Of a stretch of 27,926 nucleotides of DNA, positions 1 through 8,138 are shown piece after piece. A program made the position numbers and the translations under genes. Source of the stretch: Spirochaetaceae bacterium. Its GTDB lineage: Bacteria; Spirochaetota; Spirochaetia; Treponematales; Breznakiellaceae. The stretch lies in assembly GCA_031267955.1 (NCBI GenBank), contig JAIRYB010000187.1, positions 1 through 27,926 of the forward strand, written 5' to 3'. The notes beneath the pieces are model-generated. The model had not been told where the DNA came from and did not search any database. It worked only from the letters and a program-made list of their open reading frames with translations. Each line of letters opens with the position of its first letter. Position 1 is the first letter of the stretch.

Positions 1-582
1 TTTGAAGCCCGTTTTGAATCAAGCCCGCCGCTTTCCCAGGTCGATATTCTATCGCTTTTAGGCCAGAATGTTACCGATGAATCCCAGGAAGAAGGGGAAG
101 CGGTGAATCTTATGCTGTCCTCGGTTACCGATATTCTTAGTACTGCTATTGTGTCCCAGTTTTCGGGCGTCCGCCGGCTTGAGCGGACGGTCCGGGACTT
201 TCTGGGCCTGGATATGCTCTCGTTTCGGACCCAGATCATCCCCAACGCGGTTACCATGCTGAGAAATTCCGCCGACACGGGCAATACGCTCGGTAACTAT
301 TTGGACAATACGACTGTTTTTATAGGTAAGTACCTTGGTTCCGATATGTTTCTCCAGGGTATGCTTACCGTGCGTTACAATGACCTTGCCGATCCCGGCA
401 GGGGGTTGAATAGAATGAACAACAGCAGCCTTGCGGTGGGACAGTTTATATTCGAGCCGGATATCAGCGTTGAGCTTCACAGCCCTCTCTTTGATATACG
501 GTGGAGCATTATGCCGCTTCATTTGGAAAATTTGTTCATAAGCGACACGTCTTTTAGCCTGACATGGCGCTTTGTTTTCTGA
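1..582 (+). CDS. tamB: TamB-family translocation and assembly module protein, 3' end (partial)
   Basis: The reading frame is open from the first base and ends at TGA 580-582, so the window holds only the last 193 residues of a much larger protein. The visible part has the alternating polar/hydrophobic pattern and closing motif typical of the TamB (DUF490) C-terminal domain: VGKYLGSDMF-like text (seen as IGKYLGSDMF), then FEPDISVELHSPLFDIRW, and a terminal SFSLTWRFVF with an aromatic last residue. TamB spans the periplasm and helps move lipids or proteins to the outer membrane. The next genes are bamA and skp, the outer-membrane protein insertase and its periplasmic chaperone, which supports the call and matches the order I recall in Treponema pallidum. 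The 5' end lies outside the window, so full length, signal anchor and regulation cannot be judged. Confidence 0.85.
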   Translation, partial: FEARFESSPPLSQVDILSLLGQNVTDESQEEGEAVNLMLSSVTDILSTAIVSQFSGVRRLERTVRDFLGLDMLSFRTQIIPNAVTMLRNSADTGNTLGNYLDNTTVFIGKYLGSDMFLQGMLTVRYNDLADPGRGLNRMNNSSLAVGQFIFEPDISVELHSPLFDIRWSIMPLHLENLFISDTSFSLTWRFVF

Positions 583-588
583 TATAAT
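559..588 (+). promoter_or_regulatory. Putative sigma-70 promoter for bamA inside the end of tamB
   Basis: CTGACA (559-564) matches the -35 consensus at five of six positions. An 18-base spacer separates it from a perfect TATAAT (583-588). Transcription would start near 595, upstream of the bamA ATG at 632. The element lies in the last codons of tamB, so bamA-skp could be expressed independently of tamB. Confidence 0.6.
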
Positions 589-631
589 TACAATGAATGT
601 TTCAGGAATTTACATGGATTCAGGAGTATTG

Positions 632-3184
632 ATGCGGCATTTTGTAAAATACACAGGCAGGTTTTTCGCGCTTTTTTTCTTTATTTTTCTGGCGGGTTTC
701 GTTGTTGCCCAGGAATCCGAGTGGTACCAGGACAAGCCCATCAGGGATATTATTTTTGAGGGCCTGCGGCATATCGATTCCTCGGAACTGGACTCTGTAA
801 AAGAGGCCTATATCGGAAAGCCCTTTAGCGACGACATATTCTGGGAACTCCAGGAAAGGCTCTACGCCACGGAATTTTTCGAGGTAATTTCCCCCACCGC
901 AGTCCCTTCGGACGACGCCGGGACGGCCGTCGTTATCCGTTTCCAGGTGACGGAAAGGCCGGTAGTGTCCCGGATCAACTTTTCGGGGAACGCCCATGTC
1001 CGCCGCACCGAACTCCTGAATACCATCACGATCAAGCCGGACGACGTGGTGAACCAGCTGAAACTGCGCCTGGACGAGACGGCGGTATACGAAAAATACC
1101 TGGAAAAAGGATACCCGGATATAAAAGTACGATCCGAAACCCAAACCAATCCCAACGGCACGATAACCGTTACATTCTTTATTGAAGAGGGGAATAAAAT
1201 CGCTGTCCGGGCTTTTTATTTTGAAGGCAACAGCACCTTTTCGGAACGGACTCTCAGGGGCCAGCTTTCGTTAAAGCCCAAGGGGGTTTTTAACGACGGC
1301 GCCTTCCAGGAGGCGAAACTGATTGCCGACAGGGAGGCGATTACCCAGTATTACCATGACCGGGGGTATATCGACGCCGAAGTTATCGACGTTGTCCGGG
1401 AAACCGTTTCCGATGAGAAGGGCAATAATTTTCTCGATATATTCTTCCGGATATACGAAGGGGAAATTTACAGTTTCAGGGGGATAGAGTTTACCGGGAA
1501 CAAGATTTTTACCGCCAGGCAGCTTGCCGCACAGGTCCGGTCCAAGGAAGGGGAGGTTGCCAATGCCCGGAGGATTGAGGCGGATCTGCAGCGCGTGGCC
1601 GATCTTTACTACGAAAGCGGCTATATTTTTAACAGTATAACCCGCACGGAAAGGCGCGATTTAAACGAAAAGGCCGTTTCGTATGAAGTAAACATTATCG
1701 AACGCGGCAGGGCGCATATCGAGCGTATAAGGCTGGTAGGCAACAACAAGACCAAGGATCATGTGATCCTCCGGGAAATACCCCTGGAACCGGGGGATGT
1801 TTTTTCCAAGGCAAAGGTAATGGATGCCTACCGGAATCTGATGAATCTTCAGTATTTTTCCAACGTCATCCCCGAGCCAACTCCGGGAAGCGCCGAAAGC
1901 CTTATGGACCTTGTTATCACCATGGAGGAGCAGCCTACTACCAATCTCCAGTTCGGTATTACCTTTACCGGTACTTCCGATCCCAACGAATTCCCCATCG
2001 CGGGGATATTGCAGATTCAGGACCGCAATTTCCTGGGCTACGGCAATATACTGGGGCTTCAGCTTGACGTTTCCCGCGACACCCAGGCCATTTCTTTCCA
2101 GTATACCCACAGGTGGATATTCGGGCTGCCATTATCGGGCAGTTTTGACCTGACCGTAAACCATTCAAAACGGCTTGCCCTTATGGACAACAGCGGCCCC
2201 TTCTTTAACGGCGATGAGCCCTACGCCTATCCCGACGGGTTCAGCTCCTATGATGAATACGAGAGCGCCAGTTATATACCGGCGAATGAATTCCTTATGA
2301 CTTACGACCAGTGGAGCATCTCGCCGGGCTTTTCCACCGGGTACCGCTGGCTTACTTTTTTGGGGAACCTGGGGCTGTCGGGCGGCCTCCGTACCGCCTT
2401 TGTGATCAATACCTACGACGAGGTTAAGCTCAGGCCCTTTGATCCTATACTCCGCGAAAGCAACAAGGGCGTGGTCCCCGCGCTTTCTTTCTGGACCTCC
2501 GTGTCACTGGACCAGAGGGATATCTACTACGATCCGTCCAAGGGCTATTACGGTATCCAGCGTTTCGGCTATTTCGGGTTCCTCGACATAGAGCGGGAAC
2601 ACTACATGAAAACCGAAACCAAGGCGGAGGTTTTTTTCACCCTGTTCGATCTTCCCATAACCGATACGTACAGTTTCAAGGGGGTGTTCGGTATCCATTC
2701 CGGCCTTTCGTTCATCTGGCCCCAGCCGGGAAGGAAACAGGCGGAAATAGAGGCCGCCAACAAGCTCGCGGTTGACGGCATGTTTATCGGGCGGGGCTGG
2801 TCGTCTGCGCGGCTCTCCACCCGGGGCCTTGCCCTCTGGGAAAACTGGGCCGAGCTGCGCTTCCCCGTGGTCCCGGGTATAATCGCCCTTGACTTCTTTT
2901 TTGACGCGGCTGTTTCGGGGGTAAATACCAGGGACGGCAGAGTCGAACTGAAACCCGAACAATTCTTTGACCGTCCTTTTACCGAGCTGCTCAACAGCGC
3001 CTATTTCAGTTTCGGCGTCGGCCCCCGTATCTCCATCCCCCAGTTTCCCTTCCGCTTTCTGTTTGCCAAGGGTTTCAGAATCATAGACGGGGAATTCCAG
3101 TGGAAAAGAGGGGCCCTGGGCGCTACGGACAACCCCGGTTCGGGTATTGACTTTGTGCTGAGTATTTCTCTATCAACTTATTAG
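632..3184 (+). CDS. bamA: Outer membrane protein assembly factor BamA (Omp85 family)
   Basis: BamA is the core outer-membrane insertase that folds beta-barrel proteins. I chose ATG 632 because AGGAG sits 5 bases upstream and the product begins with a clean signal peptide of about 27 residues (hydrophobic core FFALFFFIFLAGFVV, cleavage after AQ); in-frame starts at 572, 593 and 614 are less likely. The 850-residue product has five POTRA-like repeats over about residues 30-430, each with a conserved I-x-F-x-G-N block (INFSGN, IEFTGN, IRLVGN). A C-terminal barrel follows and ends SISLSTY, an aromatic-ended beta-signal. The loop-6 arginine motif (VRGF in E. coli) appears as IGRGW with Arg721. The length fits the family. 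The gene sits 23 bases before skp, its natural partner. This protein corresponds to Tp92/TP0326 of T. pallidum. Confidence 0.95.
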   Translation: MRHFVKYTGRFFALFFFIFLAGFVVAQESEWYQDKPIRDIIFEGLRHIDSSELDSVKEAYIGKPFSDDIFWELQERLYATEFFEVISPTAVPSDDAGTAVVIRFQVTERPVVSRINFSGNAHVRRTELLNTITIKPDDVVNQLKLRLDETAVYEKYLEKGYPDIKVRSETQTNPNGTITVTFFIEEGNKIAVRAFYFEGNSTFSERTLRGQLSLKPKGVFNDGAFQEAKLIADREAITQYYHDRGYIDAEVIDVVRETVSDEKGNNFLDIFFRIYEGEIYSFRGIEFTGNKIFTARQLAAQVRSKEGEVANARRIEADLQRVADLYYESGYIFNSITRTERRDLNEKAVSYEVNIIERGRAHIERIRLVGNNKTKDHVILREIPLEPGDVFSKAKVMDAYRNLMNLQYFSNVIPEPTPGSAESLMDLVITMEEQPTTNLQFGITFTGTSDPNEFPIAGILQIQDRNFLGYGNILGLQLDVSRDTQAISFQYTHRWIFGLPLSGSFDLTVNHSKRLALMDNSGPFFNGDEPYAYPDGFSSYDEYESASYIPANEFLMTYDQWSISPGFSTGYRWLTFLGNLGLSGGLRTAFVINTYDEVKLRPFDPILRESNKGVVPALSFWTSVSLDQRDIYYDPSKGYYGIQRFGYFGFLDIEREHYMKTETKAEVFFTLFDLPITDTYSFKGVFGIHSGLSFIWPQPGRKQAEIEAANKLAVDGMFIGRGWSSARLSTRGLALWENWAELRFPVVPGIIALDFFFDAAVSGVNTRDGRVELKPEQFFDRPFTELLNSAYFSFGVGPRISIPQFPFRFLFAKGFRIIDGEFQWKRGALGATDNPGSGIDFVLSISLSTY

Positions 3185-3207
3185 GGCAAGGTATTTAGGA
3201 TAAGAAT

Positions 3208-3738
3208 ATGCGTAAACGAACCTTTATTGCTTTATTCCTGACTCTGTCGGCGGGTTTTTCCCTGGGAGCCCAGCAGCTTACCCGTTTCGCCGTGGTCGAT
3301 TTAAGCCGGGTTTATACCTCGTTTTTCCGGGATTCCCGGGCCGTCCGGGAATTTGAGGAACGGAGCGCCCGCGTCCAGGCCGAAATCGACCGGATGACCG
3401 CCGAGATCCAGAGCCTGCGCAGTTCCCAGCTGGACGCGGAAGCCAGGGGGGACGAGTCCCGGTCGCTCAGGCTGGAGGGCCAGATCTACCAGAAATCCGA
3501 ATACCTTAAAGAGTACTATCAGACAAAAACCGCGGAACTCAACGACCAAAGGGCGAAACTGTCCCAATCCGGGACTTTTCTCGATCAGGTTTACAGCGAG
3601 ATCCGTTATATTGCCGAAAGCGAGGGCTACAGCATGGTCCTCAACCTGAAGGAAAATACGGGGATACTTTGGTACAGCCCGACAGTAGACATAACTGATA
3701 AATTAATTCAAAATCTATTAGCCAAAGCAGGCCGGTAA
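3208..3738 (+). CDS. skp: Skp/OmpH-family periplasmic chaperone
   Basis: Skp holds unfolded outer-membrane proteins in the periplasm on the way to BamA. The 176-residue product starts with a signal peptide (MRKRTFIALFLTLSAGFSLGA, cut near AQQ). The family-typical start of the mature chain follows, FAVVDLSRVYTSF. A long charged helical hairpin covers about residues 45-125, with many Glu, Arg and Gln residues consistent with a coiled coil. The C-terminal part (AESEGYSMVLNL, then ILWYSPTVDITDKLI) matches the beta-strand core of OmpH proteins. AGGA lies 7 bases before the ATG. The gap to bamA is only 23 bases with no terminator, so the two are probably co-transcribed. Length and architecture are normal for the family. 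Confidence 0.92.
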   Translation: MRKRTFIALFLTLSAGFSLGAQQLTRFAVVDLSRVYTSFFRDSRAVREFEERSARVQAEIDRMTAEIQSLRSSQLDAEARGDESRSLRLEGQIYQKSEYLKEYYQTKTAELNDQRAKLSQSGTFLDQVYSEIRYIAESEGYSMVLNLKENTGILWYSPTVDITDKLIQNLLAKAGR

Positions 3739-3785
3739 GCCTCCGTAAAAACAAATGTTTCGTAACTCTGTCCCGGAACGGAGGC
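3739..3785 (+). terminator. Imperfect stem-loop after skp, possible terminator
   Basis: GCCTCCGT (3739-3746), starting immediately after the skp stop codon, is the reverse complement of ACGGAGGC (3778-3785). The 31-base loop contains a smaller AAACA/TGTTT pair. CCCTTT follows, but there is no real T-run. It may terminate or attenuate transcription before mutS; the long loop and weak tail keep confidence low. Confidence 0.35.
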
Positions 3786-3873
3786 CCCTTTAGGAGTTTG
3801 CGGCGTTTCGTTCGTAAAAAACTCAAAAACCGCCTGACAGGGGGTAATTATCAGCGCCAATGAATCGAGTCCC

Positions 3874-6615
3874 ATGCTGGATCAGTACAGGCGGATCAAG
3901 CGGGAGCACCAGGGCGAAGTTCTTTTTTTCCGCCTGGGCGATTTCTACGAGATGTTCTCCGACGATGCCCTGGAAGTTTCCTCTCTTTTGGGCCTTACCC
4001 TTACCAGCCGCAACGGGCTTCCCATGTGCGGGATTCCGTACCATGCCTCGCGCTCGTATATTGCCCGGCTTTTGAAATTCGGCAAGAAAGTGGCTATATG
4101 CGAACAGCTTTCCGAACCGTCAAAGGGCAGGGGCGTGATTGACCGAAAAGTGGTAGAAATTATCACCCCCGGGACCACCATTGACGAAGACTTCCTGGAA
4201 AAGGGCAGTTCCAATTACCTTGCGGCCCTTGCCGCTACTTCCCGCTTTCTGTCCTTTGCCTATATCGATCTTTCCACCGGCGATTTTTTCGCGACCTCGT
4301 TTCCCCCGGAAGGGGCCGTGGAAAGGCTGCGCCTTGAACTTGAGCGGCTTGAGATACGGGAAATGGTTGTGCAGGAATCCCTGTTGGAGGAAAATGAATT
4401 AATCGCCCGGGCCGTCTCGGAACACGGTTCCCTTGTTGTAAACCGCTGGGCCGACTGGCTTTTTGACCGGGAAAGGGGCCGGGAATGGCTTGAAAAGCAG
4501 TTCGGCCAAAGCGCCCTGAAAGGTTTCGGCCTTACCGGGCAGTCGGCGGAAGTAATAGCCGCAGGCGCCCTGCTGGATTATCTTGACGGGACCGCCAAAA
4601 GCCTTATCCCCCATGTACGGGTCCTGACCCTTTACGGCGATACCGAATACGTGGGCATCGACGAAGCTTCCCAGCGGAATCTGGAACTTGTACGCAACCT
4701 CCGCGACGGGGAGAGGGGCTTTTCCCTTCTTGAGGTTATGGATGAAAGCTGCTGCTCCATGGGAAGAAGGCTTTTAAAACGGCGTATCCTTCATCCCCTG
4801 CGCGACCTGGAACGGATCAGCGCCCGGCTTGACGCGGTGGAAAAGCTGTACCGGGATCAGGGGGCGCTTTCTTCATTCCGGACGCTTCTGGGAAAATGCC
4901 CCGATCTTGAACGCCTCTGCTCCCGCCTTGCCATGGACAGGGCCCACGGGAAGGATATGGTTGCGGTAAAAAACGCCCTGGTTGCCTACGAGGCTATTGC
5001 CGCGCTGGTACGCGAAATCTCCCTTGAGCTTGACGAGGGCGAAAAGCAGCTCCGGGACGGAGAAAACCCCGCGGCCCTTCCGGAACTCAGGAATCTCCTG
5101 GAAAGGGGTATTGCCGAAGACCCGTCGATACTTTTAACCGAGGGGAACCTTATCCGCGAAGGCTACAGCGAAGAACTGGACGGGCTTCGGCGGCTGCGCG
5201 ACAATGGCCGGCGCCTTTTGGAAACGTACCTGGAAGAAGAGAGGCGGAAAACCGGTATCCCGAGCCTCAAGATACGCTACAACCGCCTTATCGGTTATTT
5301 TTTCGAAGTAACCAAGGCGCAGCTTTCAAAAGTGCCGCCCCACTTTATCCGGCGCCAGGGTATTGCCGGCGGGGAGCGCTACACGACCGAGCGTCTGGCA
5401 GCCCTTGAATCCGATATTAACGGCGCTTCCGACAAAGTGGTGGAACTGGAAAAGGAACTTTTCCTGGAAATACGCGGCAGGGCAAAGGCGCTGATTCCGG
5501 AACTGTCCGCCGCGGCCCGCAGAATCGCCGCCCTTGACACCGCGCAGTCCCTGGCGCGCGCCGCGACCGTGCGCGGCTGGGTCAGGCCCCTGGTAAGCGA
5601 AAAAAACAGTATCCGCATTATTGAAGGCCGGCATCCTGTAGTCGAAGCCCATATAAACCGGGGGGAGTTTATCCCCAACGATACCCTGCTTGACGGCGAC
5701 GGGGTCTGTTTTGCCCTTATAACCGGCCCCAATATGGCGGGAAAATCGACCTATCTCCGCCAGACCGCGCTTATTGCCGTTATGGCCCAGATGGGGAGTT
5801 TTGTTCCGGCCCGCGAGGCGGAAATCGGGATTGTAGACAGGATCTACTGCCGGGTGGGCGCTTCGGACAACCTTGCCCGGGGGGAATCCACGTTTCTTGT
5901 GGAGATGAACGAGACCGCGTACATACTCCATACCGCCACCTGCCGGAGCCTTGTGATCATGGACGAGGTAGGCAGGGGGACCGGCACCAACGACGGCCTT
6001 TCGATAGCCTGGGCGGTCAGCGAGGAGCTTCTGGAACATATACGCTGCCGCACCCTTTTCGCGACCCATTACCACGAACTGGCAAGGATACTCCACCCGC
6101 GTATGGCCAACAGGTCCATGGAAGTCCTGGAACGCGGCGGGGAAATAGTATTCTTGCGCAAACTGAAAGAGGGCCCCACGGAGGAATCTTACGGCATCCA
6201 TGTGGCGGCCCTGGCGGGCATTCCCGAGCGGGTCATAGAACGGGCAGGGGCCGTTATGGAAAAGCTCGCCGAAAACGACGGAGGGCTTGACGGCCGGAAT
6301 TTGCCCGCCATACCCGGTTCCGGCGGAGTACGGGAAAGCGGGAAAGCCGATCCGCGCTGCGGCGAACTCCTCGCGGAAATCGCCGCCCTGAACCCGGATT
6401 CCATGAGCCCCATGGACGCCCTTAACCGGTTCTATATCTGGAAGGCGCGTTTCGGCGCGAAACCCTTCCCGTCTAAAGCCGGGATTCCGGCATCCGTCCC
6501 CGTGATTCCCGCCGCGCCTGCCGGCCCTGCCGCGAAGACCCGTCAGGAAAGGGAAGCCCCGGCCCCCAGGAAAGCGCCCCAGGAAACAGAACCCTCCCTG
6601 TTTGATTGGAAGTGA
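3874..6615 (+). CDS. mutS: DNA mismatch repair protein MutS
   Basis: MutS recognises mispaired bases and starts mismatch repair. The 913-residue product has the mismatch-reading Phe-x-Glu motif in GDFYEMF (Phe24, Glu26), the long lever and clamp helices, a P-loop GPNMAGKST (618-626), a Walker B segment LVIMDEVGRGT (from 693), and the later THYHEL motif. The C-terminal tail from about residue 865 is rich in Pro and Ala and ends PSLFDWK, resembling a beta-clamp-binding SLF motif. Start choice is uncertain. ATG 3874 has no Shine-Dalgarno, whereas AGGGGGT (3839-3845) lies just before in-frame ATT 3847 and ATC 3850, which would add eight or nine residues ahead of the conserved PMLDQYRRIK. Following skp is the order I recall from T. 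pallidum. Confidence 0.95.
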   Translation: MLDQYRRIKREHQGEVLFFRLGDFYEMFSDDALEVSSLLGLTLTSRNGLPMCGIPYHASRSYIARLLKFGKKVAICEQLSEPSKGRGVIDRKVVEIITPGTTIDEDFLEKGSSNYLAALAATSRFLSFAYIDLSTGDFFATSFPPEGAVERLRLELERLEIREMVVQESLLEENELIARAVSEHGSLVVNRWADWLFDRERGREWLEKQFGQSALKGFGLTGQSAEVIAAGALLDYLDGTAKSLIPHVRVLTLYGDTEYVGIDEASQRNLELVRNLRDGERGFSLLEVMDESCCSMGRRLLKRRILHPLRDLERISARLDAVEKLYRDQGALSSFRTLLGKCPDLERLCSRLAMDRAHGKDMVAVKNALVAYEAIAALVREISLELDEGEKQLRDGENPAALPELRNLLERGIAEDPSILLTEGNLIREGYSEELDGLRRLRDNGRRLLETYLEEERRKTGIPSLKIRYNRLIGYFFEVTKAQLSKVPPHFIRRQGIAGGERYTTERLAALESDINGASDKVVELEKELFLEIRGRAKALIPELSAAARRIAALDTAQSLARAATVRGWVRPLVSEKNSIRIIEGRHPVVEAHINRGEFIPNDTLLDGDGVCFALITGPNMAGKSTYLRQTALIAVMAQMGSFVPAREAEIGIVDRIYCRVGASDNLARGESTFLVEMNETAYILHTATCRSLVIMDEVGRGTGTNDGLSIAWAVSEELLEHIRCRTLFATHYHELARILHPRMANRSMEVLERGGEIVFLRKLKEGPTEESYGIHVAALAGIPERVIERAGAVMEKLAENDGGLDGRNLPAIPGSGGVRESGKADPRCGELLAEIAALNPDSMSPMDALNRFYIWKARFGAKPFPSKAGIPASVPVIPAAPAGPAAKTRQEREAPAPRKAPQETEPSLFDWK

Positions 6616-6629
6616 TGGTCCATACCCCG

Positions 6630-6646
6630 TCGAACCTTCGGTTCGA
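6630..6646. repeat. Short palindrome TCGAACC-TTC-GGTTCGA
   Basis: A perfect 7-base inverted repeat around a 3-base centre lies 15 bases after the mutS stop. The same arms with a different centre (AAA) occur at 27911-27926, at the window edge. No T-run follows. It could be a small RNA hairpin or a dispersed intergenic repeat. Apart from it, I see nothing definite in the 180-base mutS-comF gap. Confidence 0.5.
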
Positions 6647-6795
6647 GCTTGCTTCTGGGTATCTTCGTTAAAAGCAAAATCCGCCTGTCCCGTGAACCTT
6701 ATGCTTGGCGGGCTTCCCTGTTTTTATTCGAAAAATTAGTTACTTTTGTCATTTTTTCCGGAGAATCTTCGCCGGCGTATGGTAGTATCCGTTCC

Positions 6796-7581
6796 ATGAA
6801 AGAAATGACCCGCCCTGCCCTGAAAGACAGGGCATCGCGCCCCCGCGCCCCGATGGGCCGCGTCGTGTCCCTGTTCAGGGAATGCCTCTTTCCGGCGGGC
6901 TGCGCGGTCTGCGGGGATACGCTTTTCGGGGCCGAAGAGGCGTGGTACGGCCTCTGCTGCCAATGCATGGGCCGCTTTGGAATTGAAGACGAGAGGCGCT
7001 GTCTTTCCTGCGGCCGGCCCCTTATTTCGGAACAGGAACGCTGTCTTCCCTGCCGGGAAGGGGAGGGCTTTTCGTTTGACGGGGCCTTCGCGCTCTGGCC
7101 CTACGCGGGAAATTACCGGAAACTCCTTGGCGCCTATAAATTCGGGAAGACCCTTGCACTCGGGAATTTCCTCGCTCAAAAAATGACGGACGCGCTTCCG
7201 CTCTTCTATCCGTTCACCCGGCGGGAAGATGGTCCCCGCATTGAAGAATTTTCCTGGGTCCCTGTCCCGCCGCGCTACGGGAAAATAAAAAATTCCGGCT
7301 GGGATCAGATCGACTGCCTTGCCGGGAAACTCAGAAAAAACCACGGGGTACGCATAGATGCCTGCCTTGAACGGCTGCCCTCGCAGACCCAGAAAAACCT
7401 GGGCCGGCAGGGACGCCGGGTAAACCTCCTCGGCCGTATCCGCTGCCGGAAGCCCCCGCCGGACCGGGTCCTGCTTTTCGATGATGTCATTACTACCGGT
7501 TCCACCCTGGACGTCTGCGCGAAAACGCTCAAGGAATCCGGCGCCAAAGAGGTCTTCGCCTTCGCGCTGTTTTACGATTAA
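6796..7581 (+). CDS. comF: ComF family phosphoribosyltransferase-like protein
   Basis: ComF proteins take part in uptake and processing of DNA during transformation, but they are also kept in non-competent bacteria where their role is unclear. The product (261 residues from ATG 6796) has a cysteine-rich N-terminal zinc-finger region with CAVCG, CCQC, CLSCG and CLPC pairs. A type I PRTase fold follows, ending in the PRPP-binding loop VLLFDDVITTGSTL (about 225-238). Length is normal for the family. Start choice is weak: no clear Shine-Dalgarno precedes ATG 6796 or ATG 6853, and the frame stays open back to a TTG at 6649, but the extra residues do not look like ComF. The nearest neighbours, mutS and convergent smpB, do not suggest a competence cluster. 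Confidence 0.88.
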   Translation: MKEMTRPALKDRASRPRAPMGRVVSLFRECLFPAGCAVCGDTLFGAEEAWYGLCCQCMGRFGIEDERRCLSCGRPLISEQERCLPCREGEGFSFDGAFALWPYAGNYRKLLGAYKFGKTLALGNFLAQKMTDALPLFYPFTRREDGPRIEEFSWVPVPPRYGKIKNSGWDQIDCLAGKLRKNHGVRIDACLERLPSQTQKNLGRQGRRVNLLGRIRCRKPPPDRVLLFDDVITTGSTLDVCAKTLKESGAKEVFAFALFYD

Positions 7582-7670
7582 ACCCACGGAGCGGGCGGAA
7601 AGCCCGATCCGGCGCGCGGGGCCGGACGCGCCCAAAACAAGAAATCAGCCATTACAATTGAGCCTGGATA

Positions 7671-8138
7671 TTAGCTAAGGCCGCGGCGGAATTCGCGGGA
7701 AATTTCGCGTTTCAGATCGCGGTCGCGTATGTCCGCGCGTTTGTCGTAGGTTTTTTTGCCCTTGCAAAGCCCCAGCTCGACTTTGACCCGGCTGTTTTTA
7801 AAATAGAACGACATGGGAATAAGGGTATAGCCTTTTTCGTCGACCCGCCGGGCGATGCGCTTTATCTCCTCCTTGTGCAGGAGGAGTTTTTTCATCCTGT
7901 CGGGGGCGTGGTTGAAAACCGAGGAAAAGGGGTTTTCCGCGACGATGAGGGAGCGCAGCCAAATCTCGCCCTTGATCACTTCCGCCCACGCGTCCGGGAA
8001 CGAAATTTTCCCGTCCCGGAAAGATTTCACCTCGGTCCCCACAAGCTCGATGCCGCATTCAAACCTGTCGTCAACAGCGTAGTCGAACCGGGCTTTGCGG
8101 TTTACCGCGATGATCTTGATCCCCTCCCCGCCGCTCAC
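7671..8138 (-). CDS. smpB: SsrA-binding protein SmpB
   Basis: SmpB binds tmRNA and brings it to stalled ribosomes for trans-translation. The 155-residue product shows the family signatures: NRKARFDYAVDDRFECGIELVGTEVKSFRDGK near the N-terminus (NRKARFDY; then GTEVKSFR), the oligonucleotide-binding barrel, HKEEIKRIARRVDEKGYTLIP in the middle, and a basic C-terminal tail from KGKKTYDKR onward that enters the decoding centre. Its ATG overlaps the stop of the upstream FGE-domain gene by 4 bases (ATGA), so translation is probably coupled. The gene ends 89 bases from the convergent comF stop. No ssrA gene is visible in the window. Confidence 0.97.
   Translation of the reverse strand: MSGGEGIKIIAVNRKARFDYAVDDRFECGIELVGTEVKSFRDGKISFPDAWAEVIKGEIWLRSLIVAENPFSSVFNHAPDRMKKLLLHKEEIKRIARRVDEKGYTLIPMSFYFKNSRVKVELGLCKGKKTYDKRADIRDRDLKREISREFRRGLS

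Noticed and set aside
5326..6201. 291-codon minus-strand open frame opposite mutS
   Set aside because: Antisense to the conserved ATPase domain of MutS, with no motif of its own.
6649..6795. Upstream extension of comF from a TTG codon
   Set aside because: The added 49 residues do not resemble ComF, begin inside the palindrome region and have no ribosome site.
6778..6796. Extended -10-like TGGTAGTAT just before the comF ATG, suggesting a leaderless message
   Set aside because: Only four of six -10 matches and no -35 box; too weak to list as a promoter.
7592..7606. CGGGC-GGAAA-GCCCG hairpin between comF and smpB as a terminator
   Set aside because: The stem is only 5 base pairs with no T-run on either strand; in GC-rich sequence this is common by chance.
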